Of a stretch of 33,258 nt of DNA, positions 7,867-14,674 are shown one piece after another (position 1 is the stretch's first letter; the number at the start of each line of letters is the position of its first letter). A model generated the notes under the pieces. The model had not been told where the DNA came from and searched no databases. It saw only the letters and a program-made list of their open reading frames with translations. This DNA is from JALHUB01 sp050010555 (GTDB lineage Bacteria; Chloroflexota; Dehalococcoidia; DSTF01; JALHUB01). The position numbers were made by a program, and so were the translations under genes. The stretch is from positions 1-33,258 of the forward strand of contig JBEKKV010000023.1 of assembly GCA_050010555.1 (NCBI GenBank), in the 5' to 3' direction.

Positions 7867-7895
7867 ATCATAATCTAGATTCAACACTTTGTCAA
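7867..7895 (-). promoter_or_regulatory. sigma-70 promoter of leftward operon
   Basis: On the minus strand TTGACA (7895-7890), a 17-bp spacer and TATGAT (7872-7867) make a near-consensus promoter. The -10 box overlaps two candidate ATG codons of the MerR-like gene. A small palindrome (GGTAT, G, ATACC, about 7920-7930) lies upstream and could be an operator. Confidence 0.75.
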
Positions 7896-8077
7896 GCGTT
7901 AAGGCATAACTCTTATACTGGTATGATACCAACCTCAAGTATGTCACCATGATCCTCAAAAACTTGTGCGGCAGGCCTTGCGGATTGCAGGTGGTACACC
8001 ACCCTTCCGGTGTCAGTGTCCCCCAAGAAATGGTGTGTTAGTCCTCAAGGATTGCATCATCAACTGTTGTGGGTATG

Positions 8078-8110
8078 AAGAGAGGAGGCCAAAGCATGAC
8101 CTCCCCTCTT
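8078..8110 (-). terminator. hairpin after left recombinase gene
   Basis: Arms at 8078-8088 and 8100-8110 pair over 11 bp with one G-U in the minus-strand RNA. It lies 17 bp after the recombinase stop codon. No U tract follows, so termination strength is uncertain. The rest of 7896-8126 has a small inverted repeat (GGTGGT, AC, ACCACC at 7990-8003) and two GGATTGCA-like direct repeats, but no gene. Confidence 0.45.
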
Positions 8111-8126
8111 GTGGTAGCCCTACGCG

Positions 8127-9080
8127 CTAGTTGACGGCAAATAGCCTTCTGGCGGGTGAGAATCGCCGTTGGGCCCCCACTGCATCGCTCGCGTTGAGGG
8201 CTTCGGCGTAATGTCTCGACATCTCAAGGCGCTCATGCCCGAGCAGGATTTGCAGTGTGAACGGATCGCCACCTGCCCTCAAGTAGTCCACGCTGAACGA
8301 CCGCCTCAGCATGTGAGGTGAACAGGACTTGGCAGGCCACCCCGCTCTCTTCGCGAGCTTGGCGAGGCACTGGGTGATCGACGTTCGCAACATCCGCCGC
8401 CCCGTTTTTCCCTGAATAAATGGACCTGGCGCTTCTCCTCGTACTGTTGCCACGTATCGCCACGCCATGATGCAAGTCTTGCCCTCCAAGCCCAGAACGC
8501 GCTCCTTGCGACCTTTGCCCCTCACGAAGACCATTTTCTCGTCCAAATCAACGTCTTCCATGTTCAGCCCGGCGAGTTCGCTGGCCCTAATCCCCGTATC
8601 GTAGAACATCAGGATGATGAGTTGATCTCGGAGAGACTTCTTCAGGGGTTGATTCCTGGCGACTTCCAGCAGTTTCTTTACTTGCTCCCCCGTCAGCGTC
8701 TTCATCGCCTTTCGGTCGGGTCGAGGCAACTTCACCCCGTCGCAGGGGTTGCTCGCGATGATACCCTCGCCAACAAGCCAGGTGAGCCACAAGCGCAAAC
8801 CGACGAGGTAATCTCGCACTGTAGCTACGGCGAGACCCTGATGCCTAAGCTCGATAACGTAGGCGCGAATGTGATCCCGTGTGATGTGCGTCACGTCCTG
8901 AGGGATGCCAAGTTCTTTGGAAATAGCAACGAATCGCCCGACGCAATCCCCATAAGCTGTTATTGTCGCCGGTGATTTTCCTTCCGCCTCGCTGGAAAGC
9001 AGAAAACCCCGCAAGAGGGTCTCAAAAGATGTCGGACTGCGTCTAGCAATTATGTGTTCTTTAAGCTTCGTATACGCCAT
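8127..9080 (-). CDS. tyrosine recombinase/integrase of left accessory block
   Basis: This 317-aa XerC/D-type site-specific recombinase has a complete catalytic set. Residues 17-105 form the SAM-like core-binding domain. The catalytic domain carries Arg in TGIRASEL (about 162), Lys in GKGRK (about 188), His/Arg in PHMLRRSF (about 257), His in LGHERLE (about 282) and the nucleophilic Tyr in SRHYAEAL (about 290). It starts 37 bp beyond the 3' end of tRNA-Pro and in the same direction, the usual position for an integrase of an element inserted in a tRNA gene; it has no clear ribosome site or promoter of its own, so read-through from the tRNA is plausible. It is a different protein from the two recombinases of the 13.9-kb element. 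Confidence 0.93.
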   Translation of the reverse strand: MAYTKLKEHIIARRSPTSFETLLRGFLLSSEAEGKSPATITAYGDCVGRFVAISKELGIPQDVTHITRDHIRAYVIELRHQGLAVATVRDYLVGLRLWLTWLVGEGIIASNPCDGVKLPRPDRKAMKTLTGEQVKKLLEVARNQPLKKSLRDQLIILMFYDTGIRASELAGLNMEDVDLDEKMVFVRGKGRKERVLGLEGKTCIMAWRYVATVRGEAPGPFIQGKTGRRMLRTSITQCLAKLAKRAGWPAKSCSPHMLRRSFSVDYLRAGGDPFTLQILLGHERLEMSRHYAEALNASDAVGAQRRFSPARRLFAVN

Positions 9081-9116
9081 TTCAACCCAACTTTCTCAAA
9101 TCTGGGGGGAATCTGT

Positions 9117-9193
9117 TGGTCGGGGCGGTGGGATTCGAACCCACGACCTCCTGAACCCCATTCAGGTGCGCTACCGGGCTGCGCTACACCCCG
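9117..9193 (-). tRNA. tRNA-Pro (anticodon GGG)
   Basis: The minus strand folds as a full cloverleaf: acceptor CGGGGTG pairs with CGCCCCG (one G-U), the anticodon stem CCTGA/TCAGG encloses loop ATGGGGT with anticodon GGG, and the T arm contains GGTTCGAATCCC. Discriminator A and CCA are encoded (9120-9117). The 5' half is duplicated at 23072-23115 and forms the attachment site of the 13.9-kb element. Confidence 0.96.
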
Positions 9194-9197
9194 ACCC
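9154..9197. repeat. attachment site copy (attL), 5' half of tRNA-Pro
   Basis: These 44 bases, from the anticodon loop through the tRNA 5' end and four bases beyond, are repeated perfectly and in the same orientation at 23072-23115; the flanking bases differ on both sides. Two tyrosine recombinases lie just inside the two copies. Confidence 0.93.
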
Positions 9198-9254
9198 TAT
9201 TGACAATTAGGTGCACTTGTGCGAAGCTAGCGACGGAAAGAAGGAGGTGTCTCA

Positions 9255-10244
9255 TTGAGTACCCGCTTGCATACAGTGCACCTAAAAACCACTCCGGCTA
9301 TTACGACTAACTCCGATGGTATCCGAAGCGCTGACAGGGAAGATATTACCGCATTTCTCGACCGCCTGCAACTCAAGAAGCCGAAGACGCGGGCAACCTA
9401 CCGGGAGTCGGCAGAATCGTTCGCAAGGTTCATCGCCTCTAGGGGAATGCCGCTGCTAGAGAACGTCGAGCGCGAGCATATCGAGGCTTGGTGCGACTTC
9501 CTTAACGCGAACGGCAACAAGCCAGCCACCATCCGCAACCGCCAGGCCGGGCTCCGGGCGCTCTACAACTGGATGCTAGACCGCGAGCGCCGCAAAACGC
9601 ACCCTATGGCAAAGATCAAGTTCGTGTCCATCCCTGACACCTTGCAACCGCATTATGAGATCGCCGACCTCCTGGCGGTGCTCGACAAGATTCCCGCGAA
9701 AAAGGCCAACTACATGGACCTGCGGGATCGTGCGATAATCCTCTTCCTCGTTGATACCGGCGTCCGGGCTCAAGAGCTCTGCGATCTGCGAATCAAAGAC
9801 CTGGACCGGCAGGCACACCGAGCCGAGATCGTGAGCGGGAAGGGCGGCAAGGGAAGGCGGGTGCACTACAACGCGGACGTCGCCGGCGCGATCTACGACT
9901 ACATCAAGCGACGCGGCGGCGGCTTTGAGAAGCTCGACCCCGTCGCGCCGCTGTTCGCTGCAAAGGACAAGGGGCCGCTGGCCTTCAACGGGCTGCGCAT
10001 GATCATGCAGCGCCGCTTCGCGGCCGCTGGCGTTGAGTTTCGCGGGTTGCATGGCTTCCGGCGAACGGCGGGCATTATGTATCTGGGCAACAAAGGCGAT
10101 CCAGCAGCCTTGAAAGAGATGATGGGCTGGAACTCTTGGTCGATGCTCGCCAAGTACACCAAGGCGACGGCGGTAGAGAGGGCACTTGAAGATCATGAAA
10201 CACACTCGCCGGTTGATACGCTGCTGAAGGGGCGGAAGTCATGA
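9255..10244 (+). CDS. int: tyrosine recombinase/integrase
   Basis: This 329-aa integrase starts at TTG seven bases after GGAGG. A SAM-like N-terminal domain (about 25-115) is followed by a catalytic domain with Arg in DTGVRAQEL (about 168), Lys in SGKGGKGRR (about 195), His and Arg in LHGFRRTAG (about 264) and Tyr in LAKYTKAT (about 301). The usual LGH histidine is Trp here (MMGWNSW, about 292), a substitution tolerated in many integrases. It is the first gene inside attL and reads away from the tRNA. A TTGACA lies at 9201 without a good -10. It is the most likely enzyme for insertion into tRNA-Pro. The next gene begins within its stop codon region. Confidence 0.94.
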   Translation: MSTRLHTVHLKTTPAITTNSDGIRSADREDITAFLDRLQLKKPKTRATYRESAESFARFIASRGMPLLENVEREHIEAWCDFLNANGNKPATIRNRQAGLRALYNWMLDRERRKTHPMAKIKFVSIPDTLQPHYEIADLLAVLDKIPAKKANYMDLRDRAIILFLVDTGVRAQELCDLRIKDLDRQAHRAEIVSGKGGKGRRVHYNADVAGAIYDYIKRRGGGFEKLDPVAPLFAAKDKGPLAFNGLRMIMQRRFAAAGVEFRGLHGFRRTAGIMYLGNKGDPAALKEMMGWNSWSMLAKYTKATAVERALEDHETHSPVDTLLKGRKS

Positions 10245-10900
10245 CAGCGCCTACGCCGCCTCTCGGCGGCTATTCGCGCTTCCGATTGAAGAAGTTGCAC
10301 CTTAGTTGCCCGGACGTGCGACGGGAGCTTGAGCAAGTGAACCTCCCGGCATTCTATGAGCCGGACGGTTCAGGCGGCTTCGTGTTGGGCGCGAGCCCGC
10401 CGTCTACCGCCGAAGCCGTTGATAAGGTCGTCCACAGCCTAGTTGATTACTTCCGCCCATTGATGGGGACTCGCATCGGCACTAGCCTTGAAATCACGTC
10501 TGAGGAGTTTAGCTCAGCTACAGGCGGATCAGGTTCCGAGCGGTTGGCCGATGCCACCTTTGAGCAGTTGAGCGAATGTACTGCCGTCGAGTTCTGGGGC
10601 TTCTCCGCCGAAGGCGGGTGCGAAAGGCTCTCCGTATGGCAGCCCGTTGGGCTACTGGCCGAACCGAGCAACGACGTGACGCCGGAACTGCGTGACCTTC
10701 AGAACGAGTACCGCCGACTCCTCGGGCAATATCAGGGGGACGAACTGCCCCGAAGGCCGACGTTAGAAGGCTTCGCCGAGCATCGCTTCATGTCCAAGAG
10801 CGCTCTAAAGCGGTTCCTGAGGGGAATAGGCGCTGACTGGAGGCGCGATTTCGGGAGCCTTGCCCCGCTGCCCGAAGCTGAGGACGACCCCCTGCTCTAA
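10241..10900 (+). CDS. hypothetical protein, 219 aa
   Basis: I do not recognise this protein. It overlaps the integrase stop by four bases (ATGA), so it is coupled to the integrase and could be an excision or regulatory factor. It is soluble and mixed in charge, with a possible helical DNA-binding-like C-terminus (FMSKSALKRFLRGIGADWRRDF, about 182-203). There are no cysteine clusters, signal peptide or membrane segment. A strong terminator follows within 25 bp. Confidence 0.75.
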   Translation: MTAPTPPLGGYSRFRLKKLHLSCPDVRRELEQVNLPAFYEPDGSGGFVLGASPPSTAEAVDKVVHSLVDYFRPLMGTRIGTSLEITSEEFSSATGGSGSERLADATFEQLSECTAVEFWGFSAEGGCERLSVWQPVGLLAEPSNDVTPELRDLQNEYRRLLGQYQGDELPRRPTLEGFAEHRFMSKSALKRFLRGIGADWRRDFGSLAPLPEAEDDPLL

Positions 10901-10904
10901 GAAC

Positions 10905-10959
10905 GGCCCCTTTTGGCCCCTTTTGGCCCCTTCTGAACCCTAGTCAGGAGGGGCCTTTT
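10905..10959 (+). terminator. intrinsic terminator with tandem GGCCCCTTTT units
   Basis: A hairpin (GGCCCCT then CTGA pairing with TCAG then AGGGGCC, 10925-10955) is followed by TTTT. Its 5' arm is the third of nearly perfect 10-bp tandem units GGCCCCTTTT beginning at 10905. The terminator separates the integrase pair from the downstream replication operon. Confidence 0.8.
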
Positions 10960-10990
10960 GGTACGCTCGTTGACGAAAGGGCCAACTGAT

Positions 10991-11149
10991 ATGCCACGCG
11001 GAATCTTCATTGACCTAGCCCCGGAGACGCTAGAACAAATTCGGCGACTAGCCCGACAGGAGCGCCGGCGCCCACGGGATCAGGTTGCGATCCTAGTAGA
11101 GCGAGGCTTGCGACGCGCATGTGAGGAGCAACGTGAGCCGCGCACTTGA
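10991..11149 (+). CDS. ribbon-helix-helix-like small regulator, 52 aa
   Basis: The protein (MPRGIFIDLAPETLEQIRRLARQERRRPRDQVAILVERGLRRA) has the strand-helix-helix pattern of Arc/CopG ribbon-helix-helix DNA-binding proteins: a short beta strand (residues 3-8) and two amphipathic helices. AAAGGG lies about 11 bases before the ATG; a longer frame from 10958 runs through the terminator and is less likely. It is the first gene of the replication operon and may control copy number or the operon promoter. Confidence 0.72.
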   Translation: MPRGIFIDLAPETLEQIRRLARQERRRPRDQVAILVERGLRRACEEQREPRT

Positions 11150-11378
11150 CCCCCAGCAGGAGCATGTCGCGAACCTGAAGCGTCGCGCCGCTAAGCTCGA
11201 ACAGGACGCCCGCGCCCGCGATCCACTGACCGGCAAGTCCGCCCTAGCCGTCGCTGGAGGCCGGGCTGCGGGTGCGATAAATGCCGAGCGCTACGGTTGC
11301 AGCTCCGCCTGGGGCCTGAGAATGGCGTTAAAGAGGTACTTCGGCGTTGAACTTCCGAAGAAGGGGCGTGACACATGA
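11133..11378 (+). CDS. hypothetical protein, 81 aa
   Basis: This small basic protein of unknown function starts at GTG shortly after GAGGAG and overlaps the preceding gene by 17 bases. A charged helix (residues 8-30) precedes an Ala/Gly-rich middle (KSALAVAGGRAAGAINAERYG) and a basic C-terminus. It overlaps the next gene by four bases (ATGA). Confidence 0.65.
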   Translation: MSRALDPQQEHVANLKRRAAKLEQDARARDPLTGKSALAVAGGRAAGAINAERYGCSSAWGLRMALKRYFGVELPKKGRDT

Positions 11379-11575
11379 CAGCCTGGCGCTTTCGTCGCTG
11401 TCCTAAGTGTCGGACGACTTTCCCAGCGGGAGAACTCCGACCCCTACGACTCGGCTCCGGCCACTGGCATCAGAATGGCGGGAGCCTCAGGCGATGCCCT
11501 AACTGCGGCCAGGTGGGGTTCACTCAGGCGTTCGTCGTCGTCAGCGACAAGAGAATGGCAGGGCGGGAAGCATGA
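11375..11575 (+). CDS. zinc-ribbon protein, 66 aa
   Basis: Two CxxC knuckles (CPKC near residue 9, CPNC near 41) separated by about 30 residues indicate one zinc ribbon; GHWHQ lies between them. It is joined by four-base overlaps to both neighbours in the replication operon. The second half (LRRCPNCGQVG) recalls the LRRC-start ribbon of the later 178- and 232-aa proteins. Nucleic-acid or protein binding is likely; the specific role is unknown. Confidence 0.75.
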   Translation: MTAWRFRRCPKCRTTFPAGELRPLRLGSGHWHQNGGSLRRCPNCGQVGFTQAFVVVSDKRMAGREA

Positions 11576-11799
11576 TGGAGCGCGGCTTGCTTGTTGGGAG
11601 CTGGCGACTCCGAAGCGGGAATGCAGTCGATTGCTACCTACTCGACCGCAATCACGCTCGATGCGTCTGGGAGCGGCTCCCCCCTTCAAAGCGCGACAAG
11701 CGGGAGTACATAGGCCGGATCATGCCTGAAATCAACGAAGAGTTACGCCGGATGTTAAAGGTCGATCCGGCGGGACGGACTTTGTGGGTGCTGACATGA
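11572..11799 (+). CDS. hypothetical protein, 75 aa
   Basis: The gene lies between the zinc-ribbon gene and the primase with four-base overlaps at both ends, which supports real translation. The protein appears to be a small alpha/beta fold with a basic middle (PPSKRDKREYIGRIMPEINEELRRML). No family is recognised. Confidence 0.65.
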   Translation: MMERGLLVGSWRLRSGNAVDCYLLDRNHARCVWERLPPSKRDKREYIGRIMPEINEELRRMLKVDPAGRTLWVLT

Positions 11800-12653
11800 C
11801 GCTCGACGAAGTCCTTCCCCTGCTCGATTCCCCCGCCGGCGATCCCTACGGCAGGAAGCCGATTGCGCCCGACCGTCACGTCTGGTTTTTCTGCCCGTGT
11901 CACGTAGACGGAAGCAAATACGGCAAGCGCTCGGCGACATTTCACCCGCGCTATGGCCTAACCTGCTTCGCCGGTTGCGACCGCCGCGATATCCTTGCCG
12001 AGCTCAAGAAATGCAACAACGTTCACCCCCTTCATTCGGTCAACAGCCACCCCGATCATCGCTCTAGGTCCAAATCCGTCCCTGGCCGGATTGTCGCCTG
12101 CTATCCCTACCCGGACGAAAGCGGGCGACTGCTCTATCAAGCCCTCCGCAAAGAGATGGCTCAGGGCAAGACGTTCCTTGTCCGGCGGCCTGATGGTAAA
12201 AGCGGCTGGATTTGGGAGCTCGGCGATACTCGCCGTGTCCTCTATCGCCTGCCCGAACTATTGGCGGCGGACCCGGCGGATTTCGTCTTCATCGTTGAAG
12301 GCGAGAAATGCGCCGATGCCCTAGCCGCGCTTGGCCTTGTAGCAACAACGAGCGTCTTCGGCGCTAGGGCGAAGTGGGAGCCGGAATACGCCGAGTGTCT
12401 TCGCAGACGCCGCGTCTGCATCTTGCCCGATAACGATCCCCCCGGCGCCGCGCACGCCGACGACGTTGCGCGCTCCCTTGTGGGAGTCGCGGCTGAAGTT
12501 CGCATTATTATCCTGCCCGGCTTGCCTTTCAAGGGCGACGTCGTTGATTGGCTCGATATGGGCGGCAGTCGCGAAAAACTCCTGGCCCTGGCAGAGCGCT
12601 CTAATTCGCCACAACAGGTTGGCGAAGTCCTTTCAGCCGTAGGAATTGCCTGA
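11796..12653 (+). CDS. Toprim-domain DNA primase
   Basis: This 285-aa protein has an N-terminal zinc-binding region (CPCH near residue 34 and CFAGC near 56), as in CHC2-type primases, and a Toprim domain with the catalytic Glu in FIVEGEKCADAL (about 165) and the metal-binding Asp pair in LPDNDPPGAAHA (about 210); KGDVVDWLD follows near 247. It is short for a full DnaG because the middle RNA-polymerase domain is reduced, a form common in phage and satellite primases. It starts at the ATG overlapping the upstream stop. It pairs with the P-loop ATPase directly downstream, together making a primase-helicase module for element replication. Confidence 0.88.
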   Translation: MTLDEVLPLLDSPAGDPYGRKPIAPDRHVWFFCPCHVDGSKYGKRSATFHPRYGLTCFAGCDRRDILAELKKCNNVHPLHSVNSHPDHRSRSKSVPGRIVACYPYPDESGRLLYQALRKEMAQGKTFLVRRPDGKSGWIWELGDTRRVLYRLPELLAADPADFVFIVEGEKCADALAALGLVATTSVFGARAKWEPEYAECLRRRRVCILPDNDPPGAAHADDVARSLVGVAAEVRIIILPGLPFKGDVVDWLDMGGSREKLLALAERSNSPQQVGEVLSAVGIA

Positions 12654-13864
12654 TGACTGAAGCTAGCGTGCGCGAGGAAATTGGTAGCGTCGCCTTGGGC
12701 GACGAATCGCACATCGATCGCGAGCAAGTCTTGGAGGTTGTGAGTCGTTGGCTCCAGATCGGCGACCTCGAGGCGGTCGATGTCATCATGGCGACGGCCA
12801 TCGCGATCTACCTGCCCGGAGATCCCCTTTGGCTTCATGTTGTCGCGCCGCCTGGAGGGACGAAGAGCGAGTTACTGAGGGCGCTTCAGGGGCCGAAGGT
12901 CGTCAGCATTTCGACGATGACGCCGCAGACGCTTATCTCCGGCCTCAAAGGACACGGCTACGATATCGACCTGCTGCCGAAGCTCGACGGAAAGCTGCTT
13001 ATCATCAAGGACTTCACGAGTATCCTCTCGAAGAAGCCGGAGGACCAGGCGGCCATCTTCGCCGACCTGCGCGAAGCCTATGACGGCTACTTGGAGAAGT
13101 CCTTCGGCTCCGGCGTAGGGATCAAGGGCTATAAAGCGTCCTTCGGCCTCATTGCCGGAGTGACGCCTGCGATAGACATGTACCGAACCGTTCACGCCTT
13201 GCTCGGCGAGCGCTTCCTGCGTGTCAACGTTGTCGGCGACGAACAGGGCGCCGTCGCCCGCTCCAGCGAGCTCGAAGGCCAAGAAAAGGCCATGCGCGAA
13301 GATATGGGCCACGCTGTCGGTGGCTACCTTAGTAGGGCCGGCGAGTGGATTGACGACGATATCCTATTTGAGGACAGATTCCTTCAGCAACTCCGGGCGC
13401 TTGCGCGGATCACTGCCGCCTTACGTTCCCCCGTCGCCCGCGACCGCTACCATCACATTCTCTATCCGCCCCAACGCGAATTCGGCACGCGGCTTGTCAA
13501 GCAGCTTCAGAAACTCGCTAAGGCGCTGGCCAACTGGAGGGAGCGCATGATCGTGAGCGCGGAGGATTACGCAACTGTTCGCCGCGTTGCTCTCGATTGT
13601 ATTCCGAGCGGCCGGTCCGCCGTGCTTGCGACCTTGCTCAATTCGGACGGCTGGCTGACGACAAAGCAGGTTGGACAGCAGAGCAATCAGCCGACAGAAA
13701 CCGCAGGCGAGAATCTTGACGACTTGTGGATGCTGCATGTTATTCAGCGAGACGGCGATAGCGCCTATTCGTGGGCCGTCACAGACGAAACACGGCAGCT
13801 ACTCGAGAGAGCAGCGGTTGACCTAAGTACGCAAAACACCCCGAGTAACCACGATGGCAATTGA
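12653..13864 (+). CDS. P-loop replicative ATPase (probable helicase)
   Basis: This 403-aa protein has a P-loop VAPPGGTKSELLRAL near residue 66 (Thr in place of Gly before the Lys), a Walker B-like LLIIKDFTS near 115 (Lys-Asp instead of Asp-Glu), and a sensor/arginine-finger-like stretch LLGERFLRVNV near 184. The C-terminus (about 310-390) resembles a winged helix. It overlaps the primase stop by one base (TGATG). The arrangement matches primase-helicase pairs of phages and satellites. The family is not certain; an AAA+ or SF3-like helicase is most likely. The origin-like repeats begin in its last codons and continue downstream. Confidence 0.8.
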   Translation: MTEASVREEIGSVALGDESHIDREQVLEVVSRWLQIGDLEAVDVIMATAIAIYLPGDPLWLHVVAPPGGTKSELLRALQGPKVVSISTMTPQTLISGLKGHGYDIDLLPKLDGKLLIIKDFTSILSKKPEDQAAIFADLREAYDGYLEKSFGSGVGIKGYKASFGLIAGVTPAIDMYRTVHALLGERFLRVNVVGDEQGAVARSSELEGQEKAMREDMGHAVGGYLSRAGEWIDDDILFEDRFLQQLRALARITAALRSPVARDRYHHILYPPQREFGTRLVKQLQKLAKALANWRERMIVSAEDYATVRRVALDCIPSGRSAVLATLLNSDGWLTTKQVGQQSNQPTETAGENLDDLWMLHVIQRDGDSAYSWAVTDETRQLLERAAVDLSTQNTPSNHDGN

Positions 13865-14072
13865 TCACCTTCCTTCTCAGGTACGCAAAATACCCTGTGC
13901 AAGCACGAGAACAATAAATTGTTCTCCTCTACGAATGTCGGCGCTTACTGGGGGTAGTTTGCGTACCTGGCTTAGCACCTGCCCGCAAAGGTATCTGCCA
14001 GCCCCAGCCGCAAGTTCGTCTAAGATACTCTGTCCGACAGAACGAAATAGACCACCTAACTTGCAGTTAGGT
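13827..14072. other. candidate replication origin / repeat cluster
   Basis: Two direct 15-bp repeats GTACGCAAAAyACCC (13827, 13881) and an inverted copy (AGGTACGCAAA at 13879 against TTTGCGTACCT at 13958-13968) are followed by two more inverted repeats: GAGAACAAT/ATTGTTCTC (13907-13926) and ACCTAACT/AGTTAGGT (14054-14072). The 216-bp gap between the replication ATPase and terS holds no gene and separates the replication and packaging modules. Confidence 0.65.
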
Positions 14073-14080
14073 ACACTACA

Positions 14081-14674
14081 ATGCGCAGAACAAGCGACTT
14101 GATAGATACGAAACCTGAATCTGTAGAGCGTCAATTAGGCGCACTGGAGCCGCATTCTGTCTCCCCGGCGCAGCGTGAGCAACGTCAACTCGCCGCCGTC
14201 CGAACGGGCCTCTATGTGAAAGCCCCTAGCGGCCTCAAGCTTCGGTCGCGGCGAGTGCGCCGGTTAGTCGGCAAAATGCGCGCCGTCATGCCGTGGCTTG
14301 ACGATAGCGACATTCCAGCGGCGCGAGCGTGGGCAGAGCTGGAGATTCTAGGCGCGACCGCCTTCGCGGACCTGATAAAGCGCGGGATGACGACTGACAA
14401 AGGCGAGCCGCGCCGCCTGCTGGCCGAATACCGGCAACTTCGGCAAGCGCAGTTGGGTTATGAGCGCGACTTGGGTATGACGCCAGCGAGCCGCATGTCG
14501 TTGCGAGTGGGCGACTCTAAGGCGCGCTCGCTTGACAGAGGCGGCAAAGACGCCATGAGCGGCGAAGACGTTGTGGCGCTGGAGCAAAGGCTGTTGCTCA
14601 ACATTCAGCCGGCGAAGACAAGCGAAGCGACGCCTATCGAAGGCGTTACCAGCGTCGCAGAGGTTGGATCATGA
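14081..14674 (+). CDS. phage terminase small subunit, P27 family-like
   Basis: The 197-aa protein matches the P27-type small terminase pattern: a helical core starting LDDSDIPAARAWAELEI (about 73-90), a middle DKGEPRRLLAEYRQLRQAQLGYERDLGMTPASRMSL (about 106-143) with the family's signature 'lG-TP-SR' near 136-142, then a polar tail. Small terminases recognise the packaging site and recruit the large subunit. It is separated from terL by about 4.7 kb, unlike most phages where they are adjacent. AGG about nine bases upstream of the ATG is a weak ribosome site; an 8-bp inverted repeat ends nine bases before the ATG and could be an operator. Confidence 0.82.
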   Translation: MRRTSDLIDTKPESVERQLGALEPHSVSPAQREQRQLAAVRTGLYVKAPSGLKLRSRRVRRLVGKMRAVMPWLDDSDIPAARAWAELEILGATAFADLIKRGMTTDKGEPRRLLAEYRQLRQAQLGYERDLGMTPASRMSLRVGDSKARSLDRGGKDAMSGEDVVALEQRLLLNIQPAKTSEATPIEGVTSVAEVGS

